A DNA stretch of 8,287 bases, taken from contig DNFG01000485.1 of assembly GCA_003487005.1 (NCBI GenBank), positions 1,797 through 10,083 of the forward strand, given 5' to 3'. The DNA comes from Bryobacterales bacterium (GTDB lineage Bacteria > Acidobacteriota > Terriglobia > Bryobacterales > Bryobacteraceae). Positions within the stretch are counted from its first letter, which is position 1. Each line of letters begins with the position of its first letter. Below the pieces are notes generated by a model, which was not told the origin of the DNA, did no database searches, and saw nothing but the letters and a program-made list of their open reading frames with translations. This document shows, one piece after another, positions 1 to 5,733 of this stretch. The position numbers and the translations under genes are program-made.

Positions 1-49
1 CGTAGCGGTAATTGGGATTGCGGCGAAGTAGGGACCAGAACTGTAGCAA
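1..49 (-). CDS. Possible N-terminal start of an MFS-type transporter (partial, runs off window)
   Basis: Downstream of the GT2 gene on the minus strand, a TTG at 49-47 opens a frame that stays open to the window edge. It reads LLQFWSLLRRNPNYRY. A short amphipathic start followed by RRNPNYRYLW is typical of the cytoplasmic N-terminus of major facilitator superfamily transporters in Acidobacteria and relatives, just before the first membrane helix. Only 16 codons are visible, so the family call is pattern recognition and no membrane helix is in view. The upstream GAGA (about 10 bases before TTG) is a weak ribosome site. The frame is open further upstream without an ATG or GTG close by, and the true start may lie beyond the window. 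It follows the GT2 stop by about 50 bases in the same direction, so it may be the third gene of that operon. Confidence 0.4.
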   Translation of the reverse strand, partial: MLQFWSLLRRNPNYRY

Positions 50-101
50 GGCGGCTGATCTCAGGTTAGCCGATTCCAGGTGCTTACGGCGCTGGTCCGG
101 A

Positions 102-1046
102 TCAGCCCGGGAAGTATCGCGCCGCCATCTCGCGCGAGACCGGTTTGATCTCGCTCACGTGGAGCAGGGGAGCCACACGACCGATGCCCGCCCAGGCGCC
201 GAGCGATTCGCCCCCAGCCCACGCCAGGGCGAACGGAATCGCGTTGAGAAGGGCGGCGGCGGGGACACCGCAACCAGCGCCAGTCCTGCGGTACTGGCGG
301 AACGCCCGCAGCCAGTGCGCGGCGGCGATGGCCGGAGCCAGCAGAGGGTAGCCGAGACGGATGGGCCAGCCGGCATCGCGGTTCCGGCGGGCGCCAAAGC
401 CGAGGCCCACACAGAAGAAGATCCGGAGGTTGCGGGACCAGGAGGAGGGGTCGAAGTGGCGCATCCGGCAACGGCTCTCGATGAGAAACCGGCCACCCTC
501 GCGGCGGAGGCGCTGGACAAGGAACGAAGCGACCAGGAGTTCGTCTTCGAGTTCGGGCCCCCAGGAACAAAGCTCAGCGCGGGACGCGATGATGTTGTGC
601 CCGGGCAGGATGTCGATAGGGCCGGAGTCGATGGGCGCCATCCATTGGCTGTAGCCGAGCAGGAAGGACGTCAGGGCCGCCAGAGTGTCGCTGTTTCCCG
701 GGCGGAGCGCGGGTCCAAGCGCGGTGGCTCCGCTCTCGAGGGCCGGCAGCAGGTTTTCGATGAAGTCGGGTTCGGGTAGGCAATGGTCTTCCGCAAGGAT
801 GACCAGCGGGGCGGAAGCCGCACGGATCGCTGCGGCGCGGGCCTGGTTCAGGGGACGCGATCCGGTGGCCACCACGATGGGGGTATCCCGCCAGTCAATC
901 GGTGGATCGCCAGTGGGCGCCTCGGGACAAAGCACGAGAATCTCGATCAGATCGCGGCGGGTCTGGCGCGACCACGCGTCGATGGCCGCGGCCACGGATT
1001 CATGGCCGAGCAGGGCGGGGATGAGGACGGAGATGGTGGGGGTCAC
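102..1046 (-). CDS. Family 2 glycosyltransferase with C-terminal membrane segments
   Basis: This 314-residue protein probably transfers a sugar from a nucleotide-sugar donor onto a surface glycan or lipid-linked acceptor at the cytoplasmic face of the inner membrane. The GT-A fold signature is present. An N-terminal strand ISVLIPALLG (residues 5-14) is followed by LNQARAAAIRAASAPLVILAEDH (66-88 region). There the EDH at 86-88 takes the place of the usual DxD metal/nucleotide-sugar motif. Next come LPGHNIIASR (147-156) and the acidic ELEDE (165-169), the position of the catalytic base in GT2 enzymes. Two hydrophobic stretches near 232-250 and 262-285 are likely membrane segments. The start is GTG, overlapping the stop of the upstream GT8 gene as GTGA, which implies translational coupling; the Shine-Dalgarno is weak (GAAGAA). 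Donor and acceptor cannot be read from the sequence. The family call is firm and the pathway is unknown. Confidence 0.85.
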   Translation of the reverse strand: MTPTISVLIPALLGHESVAAAIDAWSRQTRRDLIEILVLCPEAPTGDPPIDWRDTPIVVATGSRPLNQARAAAIRAASAPLVILAEDHCLPEPDFIENLLPALESGATALGPALRPGNSDTLAALTSFLLGYSQWMAPIDSGPIDILPGHNIIASRAELCSWGPELEDELLVASFLVQRLRREGGRFLIESRCRMRHFDPSSWSRNLRIFFCVGLGFGARRNRDAGWPIRLGYPLLAPAIAAAHWLRAFRQYRRTGAGCGVPAAALLNAIPFALAWAGGESLGAWAGIGRVAPLLHVSEIKPVSREMAARYFPG

Positions 1047-1969
1047 AGGATTCTTCTTTTCCAGAGGGCGTGTTCAAGCCAGTAGGCATGGCGCCGGATG
1101 CGGCGGTCATACAGACCGTAGAACCGGTCGCGGAGGCTGGGCTGGGCGCCGCCAGGGAGCAGGCGGAGCGCCTGCTCGAGGAAGTGGGCGTATCGGGAGG
1201 CGAACGGGCCGCCGACGGGGTGCAGCCACGGTTTGAAGCGGCCGGAGAAGTGGACTATCGCGGGATGCTCCAGATCCGAAGCCGGCAGCGGCGGGCCATA
1301 AGAGCGCCCGGCAAGGCTCGCGACGAGATTCCAGCGGGGTTCAAGCGGAACCCACTGGTTCCAGGCCACTGCATTCAGTGCTTCCTGGTGGAGAAAGTCG
1401 ACCTCCTCGCCGGTCTCGCGCAGGTAGTCGAGGGCGAGCGGCGTCAGGTCCCGGGTCCGCCAGCGTTGAATCTCCATCAGCAGGATTCCCGCATTGAAGT
1501 ACGGTCTGCCGGGCGGAATGTGGTAGCGGGAACCAGTCTTGACCCCGCGAGGAGCGCCACAGGATGGGATCGCCGCATCGGGCACAGCCGCAAGCGTGGA
1601 GTCGCCTAATTCCACCTCGGTCAGGGAGGTGAGGTCGTCCAGAATCAGCGTATCGGCATCGATGAAGAGCACGCGGTCGAGATGCTCCGGCAGAATCAGC
1701 GGCAGCAGCAGCGGCATCGCGGCCTCCCGGGGGAAGCGGGCATCGGAAGGAACCAGAGCCAGTTGCTCGGGAGTGGGATGAAGGAGACGAAGGTCGATCA
1801 GGCTGCGCAGAATTTCGAGGTGGGCCTCCGGAAGACCGGACTGAACCAGATAGAGAACGGGACGGGTCGGCGGGCGAAGGTGCGCTCGCAGCGAGAGCAA
1901 TACGACGATCAGGGGGAGTGTGTACCTGGCGTTGATTGCAGTCGCCAGAATGAGACTGTCCCGTTGCAT
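1043..1969 (-). CDS. Family 8 glycosyltransferase
   Basis: This 308-residue retaining glycosyltransferase belongs to the GT8 family (the glycogenin/LgtC/RfaJ group). It shows the family landmarks in order. The N-terminal strand is LILATAINARYTLPLIV (6-22), the donor-site equivalent. The DxD metal motif is FIDADTLIL (102-110, Asp104 and Asp106). It continues with PYFNAGILLMEI (156-167), LHQEALNAV (193-201, usually DQDALN) and HFSGRFKPW (240-248, the His-x-x-Gly-x-x-Lys-Pro-Trp motif that binds the UDP diphosphate). No signal peptide or membrane helix is evident, so it is probably cytosolic or peripheral, working on lipopolysaccharide, exopolysaccharide or a protein glycan. No good Shine-Dalgarno precedes the ATG, but the start fits the family's usual N-terminus. 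The 4-base overlap with the GT2 gene says the two are made together and probably act in one glycan pathway. Donor and acceptor are not deducible. Confidence 0.88.
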   Translation of the reverse strand: MQRDSLILATAINARYTLPLIVVLLSLRAHLRPPTRPVLYLVQSGLPEAHLEILRSLIDLRLLHPTPEQLALVPSDARFPREAAMPLLLPLILPEHLDRVLFIDADTLILDDLTSLTEVELGDSTLAAVPDAAIPSCGAPRGVKTGSRYHIPPGRPYFNAGILLMEIQRWRTRDLTPLALDYLRETGEEVDFLHQEALNAVAWNQWVPLEPRWNLVASLAGRSYGPPLPASDLEHPAIVHFSGRFKPWLHPVGGPFASRYAHFLEQALRLLPGGAQPSLRDRFYGLYDRRIRRHAYWLEHALWKRRIL

Positions 1970-2377
1970 CGGAAGTACCCAGGCGGAAGAAAGAGCGTGT
2001 GGTCAGGATAGCCCAGTCGAAAGGGCCAGTCCAACTGCCCGGCCTGCGGGATAGGGACTTCCGGGGCGAGGTCTTGGGCTGGATGGCAGCGTGATCGGCC
2101 GTCCAAGGCTTCGATTCGCCGGCCCGTGACGGGTCCGGGACCAGGGGCTCGGGCCTGAATCACCCTCGAAGATCAGGCGAATCCTCCCAAACGAGCGGCC
2201 TCAGCCACCAGACAGCGCCTTGGTGAAGAGGGACACGCCTCCCATTTCGATCCGCCTTCCCATGCCCACCTCGCCAGCCCGTCTCCCCCGCAAGGGTGGC
2301 GTAGTCCCTGAACCTAATGCTATGCAAGGTGATACACTATCGAACGGTCAAGCTCCGCCCCGCCCTCCCCGATAGGA
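1970..2377. other. Divergent intergenic region without a convincing gene
   Basis: This 408-base gap lies between the divergent GT8 and OmpA-family genes (the OmpA start itself is at 2393). A minus-strand frame with 84 codons (2163-1909) crosses it into the GT8 5' end. It has no recognisable domain, and I take it as chance in GC-rich DNA. Short imperfect inverted repeats occur (for example GGTCC-G-GGACC near 2135-2150) but none is followed by a T-run. On the plus strand TACACT at 2333-2338 could be a -10 element for the OmpA gene, with only a poor -35 (CTGAAC, 2308-2313, 19-base spacing). I see no tRNA, riboswitch or insertion sequence. Confidence 0.5.
2005..2034 (-). promoter_or_regulatory. 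Candidate housekeeping promoter for the GT8-GT2 operon
   Basis: On the minus strand, TTGGAC (2034-2029, -35-like, 3 of 6 matches) is separated by 18 bases from TATCCT (2010-2005, -10-like, 4 of 6 matches). This would start transcription near 1998 and leave a leader of about 30 bases before the GT8 ATG. The location is right but the matches are modest, and a match of this quality can occur by chance. Confidence 0.28.
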
Positions 2378-2392
2378 ATGGAGATCATGTTC

Positions 2393-3412
2393 ATGCCAAG
2401 CCATCTCGCCCGCCCGCTTCTTTTCGCGCTGCTCTGCGGCGCCCTGCTTGCGCAGGCCCAGGTCCAGGACCTCCCCGGGACTGCGGATCACCCCCTCATT
2501 TCCCGTCTCAGCGGCTCCCATCTGATCGCATTCGACGAGCAGGAATTCGAGCGCTATCCCCTGATGACCGGACTCTGGATTCCCAGAGTGAACCAGTACA
2601 CAACCCGCGAAGTCGAAGGACGGATTTCCCGGCGCGTCTACATCGGCCCCGAGAATGTCACCTTGCTGACCGCCTACCGGAACTTTGAGCAGGCCATTCG
2701 CACTTCCAATCTGAACGTTCTTTTCTCCTGTCTTTCTCCCAAGTGTGACCGGTACACCCGGACTTCCAATGGAATTGTCACCTTGAATCCCTCCCGTCTC
2801 AATGCCCATTACCACAACATCCGGAACCTGACCGAGTTTGGCTACATCTCCGCCGAGGGATCCTGGCAGGGCCGGAAAGTTTGGCTCGCGGTCGGTGTCG
2901 GCCTGCGCAAGGGCTCCAGTATCCGCTATCCGGTCAATGGCAAAATGCAATTCGGCCTGCCCGCCGATCGGCTCGTTTTCTCGATCGACATCATCGAGCA
3001 GGAAGCCATGGCCACCGGCCTCGTCACCGTCGATCAATTGACTTCCGGAATCGCAGCCTCGGGGAAAGTCGTCCTCGATGGTCTCTATTTCGATACAAAT
3101 AAGACTGAATTGAAGCCGGAATCCGAAGCAGCGCTACAACCCATCTCGGCGTACCTGAAACAGAACCCCTCGCTCCGCTTCTATGTCGCCGGGCACACGG
3201 ACGTCACCGGCGACTATGCCGCCAACCTCAAGCTTGCCAGCGGGCGCGCCCAGGCCGTCGTCCAGGCTCTCGTGACCCGGCACGGCATCCCCGCCTCCCA
3301 ACTGACCGCCGTGGGCGTGGGCCCCGTCGCCCCCGCCGCTTCGAACGCCTCGGAATCCGGCCGCGCCCTGAATCGCCGCGTGGAACTCGTCCAGGCTTCA
3401 GTCGCGCCCTGA
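2393..3412 (+). CDS. Secreted OmpA-family protein with DUF4892-type N-terminal domain
   Basis: This envelope protein (339 residues from this start) has three parts. Residues 1-22 are a signal peptide (basic MPSHLAR, hydrophobic core, AQA before the likely signal peptidase I cut). Residues about 25-210 resemble the DUF4892 domain: it opens with ADHPLISRLSGSHLI, has a YRNFEQAIR stretch, and carries the paired cysteines of FSCLSPKC (Cys113, Cys118), likely a disulfide in the periplasm. Residues about 225-335 are an OmpA C-terminal peptidoglycan-binding domain with LYFDTNKTELKPES, AGHTD (Asp270 is the expected diaminopimelate-binding Asp), the matching Arg285 in LASGR, and ALNRRVEL. The family tethers the envelope to peptidoglycan; the DUF4892 role is unknown. 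The LLCG in the signal peptide is not a lipobox. ATGs at 2378 and 2387 are also in frame. I chose 2393 because GGAG at 2380-2383 sits 9 bases upstream and leaves a clean signal peptide. It stands alone, 195 bases before flgM. Confidence 0.85.
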   Translation: MPSHLARPLLFALLCGALLAQAQVQDLPGTADHPLISRLSGSHLIAFDEQEFERYPLMTGLWIPRVNQYTTREVEGRISRRVYIGPENVTLLTAYRNFEQAIRTSNLNVLFSCLSPKCDRYTRTSNGIVTLNPSRLNAHYHNIRNLTEFGYISAEGSWQGRKVWLAVGVGLRKGSSIRYPVNGKMQFGLPADRLVFSIDIIEQEAMATGLVTVDQLTSGIAASGKVVLDGLYFDTNKTELKPESEAALQPISAYLKQNPSLRFYVAGHTDVTGDYAANLKLASGRAQAVVQALVTRHGIPASQLTAVGVGPVAPAASNASESGRALNRRVELVQASVAP

Positions 3413-3487
3413 CCCCCTGCGACTCCTGGCTTCCTGGACGGGCCGGCGAATCACTTTCCTTTTATTATCAATCGCTTACGCGGACAG

Positions 3488-3499
3488 GAGGGATCCCTC
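3488..3499. repeat. 12-bp perfect palindrome in the ompA-flgM gap
   Basis: GAGGGATCCCTC is perfectly self-complementary, and a G-T wobble extends it by one position on each side. It lies 76 bases after the OmpA-family stop and 44 bases ahead of the sigma-28 -35 box. No T-run follows directly, so it is not a standard intrinsic terminator, and there is no loop. It could be an operator half-site pair or chance. A second weak inverted repeat (ACGATT 3501-3506 / AATCGT 3518-3523) follows it. Confidence 0.3.
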
Positions 3500-3542
3500 T
3501 ACGATTCCCCCGAAAAAAATCGTCTCCCCGCCCATTTTTTCC

Positions 3543-3569
3543 TAAAGCTCCGCTTCCTCTTGCCGATAC
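3543..3569 (+). promoter_or_regulatory. Sigma-28 (FliA) flagellar promoter upstream of flgM
   Basis: TAAA at 3543-3546 is followed after exactly 15 bases by GCCGATAC at 3562-3569. The enterobacterial FliA consensus is TAAA, 15 bases, GCCGATAA, so the -35 matches fully, the spacing is exact and seven of eight -10 bases match. Transcription would begin near 3575, leaving a leader of about 33 bases containing the AGGAAGGA ribosome site (3590-3597) before the flgM ATG. The downstream genes are the known targets of this sigma factor and its own anti-sigma factor, which makes chance unlikely. Inference: it drives flgM-flgN-flgK-flgL as one late-class unit. Confidence 0.82.
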
Positions 3570-3607
3570 GCCCAACAGAGGAGAGCGCCAGGAAGGACCA
3601 TAGCACC

Positions 3608-3919
3608 ATGCGCATCGACGACAACGGATTGGCGAACGTCAACGCCTCCCCATTACAACGGTCCCAACAGACCGGCGCCGCGGACCCCTCCACGGGCCGT
3701 CCGCTGCAACCTCAATCGGGGAACGGCATCCAGGATCAGGTCAGCCTCTCTTCGCTGGCATCCTCCGTCCGGGCCCTTCAGCCCGATTCTGCCCCTCGCG
3801 AGGCCTTCCTCGCCGAACTCGCCGCCGACTTCCGGGCCGGCCGCCTCGAAACCGATCCCAGCGAAATCGCCGAAGCCCTGATCGACCAGGCTCTCGGGGA
3901 GGGTGATTTCGGCTCGTAG
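3608..3919 (+). CDS. flgM: Negative regulator of flagellin synthesis FlgM (anti-sigma-28 factor)
   Basis: This 103-residue protein has the FlgM layout. Its polar, Gln/Ser/Pro-rich, probably disordered N-terminus (residues 1-44) suits export through the flagellar type III channel. The conserved VSLSSLASSVRAL block follows (45-57). A helical sigma-binding C-terminus comes next (about 63-97), with FRAGRLETDPSEIAEALI matching the family's G-x-Y/L-x-x-D-x-x-x-I-A-x-x-L/I pattern. FlgM binds FliA and blocks late gene transcription until the hook is finished, then is secreted. I chose the ATG at 3608: it gives the typical MRIDDNG start, has AGGAAGGA upstream with spacing of about 10, and lies downstream of the sigma-28 promoter. 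A longer reading to 3560 would begin inside the -10 region. It is the first gene of the cluster, 12 bases before the FlgN-like gene. At 103 residues it is close to the usual 95-100. Confidence 0.93.
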   Translation: MRIDDNGLANVNASPLQRSQQTGAADPSTGRPLQPQSGNGIQDQVSLSSLASSVRALQPDSAPREAFLAELAADFRAGRLETDPSEIAEALIDQALGEGDFGS

Positions 3920-3931
3920 AAATCCGGCACC

Positions 3932-4327
3932 ATGACCCCGTCTTCATCCGCTTTTGAACTGCTTCGTCTGACCGCCTGCGCCGTCTCCGCCGCCGAATCC
4001 TGCCTGCAAAGGCCCGTCGCCCAGCGGCTGAACGACGCCGCCCAACTGCTCGAAGCCGGCGCGCTGCCCCCTCTCCAGACCCTGACTGCCCTACTGCAGG
4101 GCAATCCCGCCGCTTTCTCGCCTGTCGAACGCGCCTCGCTCCTCGAAGCCGGCGCCGCGTTGCAGGCCCGGATTGTACGCATCGGCCGCCTGCTCGATGG
4201 CGCCGCTCAACTTCATGCCGCCTGGGCCGTCGAAATCGCCGCCCGCCGCGGTTACTCCGCCGAGGGCGTCGCTCTACCCCTCTCGGTTCTGCGCAGCGCC
4301 GGCCGGCACTGCAACCTGCAGGCCTGA
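3932..4327 (+). CDS. flgN: FlgN-like flagellar export chaperone
   Basis: This 131-residue protein is almost entirely helical in appearance, with Leu/Ala heptad-like runs (for example LNDAAQLLEAGALPPLQTL and LLEAGAALQARIVRIGRLL) and no signal peptide. Its length matches FlgN proteins (about 130-150 residues), and its place between flgM and flgK is the standard site of flgN. FlgN is a cytoplasmic chaperone that binds the C-terminal helices of FlgK and FlgL, keeps them unfolded and hands them to the export gate. FlgN sequences diverge widely, so the call depends mainly on context and fold type. The GYSAEG segment near residue 107 sits where many FlgN proteins have a Tyr-x-x-x-Gly turn before the final helix. 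The start has no good Shine-Dalgarno and is 12 bases after the flgM stop, so translation is probably coupled. The gene ends 24 bases before flgK. Confidence 0.65.
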   Translation: MTPSSSAFELLRLTACAVSAAESCLQRPVAQRLNDAAQLLEAGALPPLQTLTALLQGNPAAFSPVERASLLEAGAALQARIVRIGRLLDGAAQLHAAWAVEIAARRGYSAEGVALPLSVLRSAGRHCNLQA

Positions 4328-4337
4328 CCGGGCCCGG

Positions 4338-4345
4338 AAAGGAGG
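4338..4345 (+). promoter_or_regulatory. Strong ribosome binding site that fixes the TTG start of flgK
   Basis: AAAGGAGG ends 6 bases before TTG 4352-4354. This is close to a perfect anti-16S match at ideal spacing. It settles the start of flgK as a TTG codon, since the next codons already encode the conserved FlgK N-terminal helix. Confidence 0.85.
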
Positions 4346-4351
4346 CTTCCC

Positions 4352-5713
4352 TTGAGCGGTCTACTCGGTTCTCTTCGCAACGCCGCCGGCGCCATGCGTG
4401 TTCTCGAACGAGGCATGGCCGTCGTTCAATCCAATGTCACCAATGCCTCCACTCCCGGCTACGCCCGCCAGCGCCTGATCACGACTCCGTTGCCCTTCGA
4501 CCTCGACCGCGGCCTCGTCGGCGGCGTCGCCACCGCAGGCACCCAGTCCGCCCGCAGCCCTCACGCCGAGCAGAGTGTCCGCCGCCTGTCCAGCTTCAGC
4601 GGCGCCGCCGACCAGCGCGCCATCCAGCTTGCCAGCCTCGAACCTGTTCTTGGAATCGACGGCGCTCAGGGAATTGGCGGCGCCCTGACCCGCTTCTTCC
4701 AGGCGGCCTCCGCCCTGACGGTTACCCCTAACGATGGTTCGGCCCGCGAACACCTCCTCGAGCAGGCCTCCCGTGCCGCTAGCGCCTTTCAGCACACCTC
4801 CGCCGGCCTCGGCGAGGCCATGGCCTCCGTCGACCGCGGCATCCAGGCCCAACTGAACGACATCCACGCGATCGCCGCCCGTCTCCAGCAGATGAACAGG
4901 CAATTCAAGCAGGACTACCGGGCTCAGGACGATGCCGGCCTTGACGCCGAATTGAACAGCCTGCTGGAGAACCTCGCCGGCAAGGTGGACTATACCCTCC
5001 TCCGCGCCGAAGATGGCAGCGTTTCGGTGCTCGTCGGCGGACAGACGCCCCTGGTCATCGGCGAGAGGCTCTATCCGCTGTCCATTGTCCCTTCACCCGG
5101 TGGCGCCGTGGCACTGGTCGATCACGACGGCCGCGAGATCACCGCCCAACTCGCTGGGGGTGGCCTCACCACCCTGCTCGATCTCCGCAACAATGTTTAC
5201 CCCGGATACCAGCAGAGTCTGGACCGGCTGGCCGAGCGGTTCGCCACGGAAGTGAACGCCACCCTCGCCGCCGGCGTCGATCAGAACGGCAGCCCGCCCG
5301 CGACCGGACTGTTCACCTTCGACCCCGCCGGCGCCGCCCGCTCTCTCCGGACCACCGGCCTTGCCGCGGCCGAACTCGCCCTGGCCAGCCCCACCGCCCC
5401 AGGCGGCAACGGCAATGCCCTCGCGCTCGCGGGTCTGGAACAGCAGCGCCTCGTTGATGGCGTCACCTTCGCTCAGGCGTACGGCAACCTCGCCGCCCGG
5501 ATGGGCCGCGATCTCAATACTGCCCGCGATGAGGCCGGAGTCCAGCGCCAGCTTTTCGCGCAGGCACGGGAGATGCGCGACGAACTCTCGCGGGTCAACC
5601 TCGATGAGGAGGCCATCGCCCTGATGGAGTTCCAGCGCGCCTACCAGGCCACGGCCCGGATTGTCCAGACCGTCGATGAGATGCTGGACACCATGATGGC
5701 CATCTTCCGGTGA
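4352..5713 (+). CDS. flgK: Flagellar hook-associated protein 1 FlgK
   Basis: FlgK forms the first ring of the hook-filament junction outside the cell, linking the hook (FlgE) to FlgL. The N-terminal D0 helix is clear: SGLLGSLRNAAGAMRVLER (2-20), then the axial-protein hallmark SNVTNASTPGYARQ (27-40). The C-terminal D0 helix (414-453) has NLDEEAIALMEFQRAYQATA and the terminal TVDEMLDTMM signature shared by FlgK and other rod/hook proteins. The middle (about 60-400) holds a D1-type helical hairpin, including LNSLLENLAGKVDY, and a beta-rich segment (SVSVLVGGQTPLVIG). At 453 residues it is shorter than the 547 of E. coli FlgK, meaning a reduced outer domain; similar short forms occur in other phyla. 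It has no cysteine, as expected for an exported axial protein. The TTG start is supported by an AAAGGAGG site 6 bases upstream. It lies 20 bases before flgL. Confidence 0.95.
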   Translation: MSGLLGSLRNAAGAMRVLERGMAVVQSNVTNASTPGYARQRLITTPLPFDLDRGLVGGVATAGTQSARSPHAEQSVRRLSSFSGAADQRAIQLASLEPVLGIDGAQGIGGALTRFFQAASALTVTPNDGSAREHLLEQASRAASAFQHTSAGLGEAMASVDRGIQAQLNDIHAIAARLQQMNRQFKQDYRAQDDAGLDAELNSLLENLAGKVDYTLLRAEDGSVSVLVGGQTPLVIGERLYPLSIVPSPGGAVALVDHDGREITAQLAGGGLTTLLDLRNNVYPGYQQSLDRLAERFATEVNATLAAGVDQNGSPPATGLFTFDPAGAARSLRTTGLAAAELALASPTAPGGNGNALALAGLEQQRLVDGVTFAQAYGNLAARMGRDLNTARDEAGVQRQLFAQAREMRDELSRVNLDEEAIALMEFQRAYQATARIVQTVDEMLDTMMAIFR

Positions 5714-5733
5714 TCCGCTGACAGGAGTCCTTC

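Noticed and set aside
12..779. 255-codon plus-strand frame across the GT2 gene
   Set aside because: It overlaps a well-supported glycosyltransferase on the other strand, and its composition (Arg/Gly/Ala/Glu-rich, no domains) fits a GC-rich shadow frame.
1909..2163. 84-codon minus-strand frame overlapping the GT8 start
   Set aside because: It has no family motif, is Pro/Arg/Gly-rich, and its end lies inside the GT8 coding region in another frame. A short real gene cannot be excluded but is not supported.
2286..2340. TPP-riboswitch-like string (CCCTGAACCTAATGC) before the OmpA gene
   Set aside because: The 3' half only loosely resembles the thi-box (TGAACCTGAT), there is no CTGAGA partner upstream, and the downstream gene has no link to thiamine.
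2348..3037. Long 229-codon minus-strand frame antisense to the OmpA-family gene
   Set aside because: It is fully antisense to a gene with clear domains, has no recognisable motif, and its Gly/Asp-rich composition is what the complement of that gene would give.
3413..3540. Intrinsic terminator after the OmpA-family gene
   Set aside because: The T-runs (for example near 3460 and 3535) are not preceded by a stable GC stem, and the palindrome at 3488-3499 has no loop or directly following T-run.
3560..3607. Longer flgM start at 3560
   Set aside because: It would place the start codon at the sigma-28 -10 element and add 16 residues not seen in the family. ATG 3608 gives the normal N-terminus and has a ribosome site.
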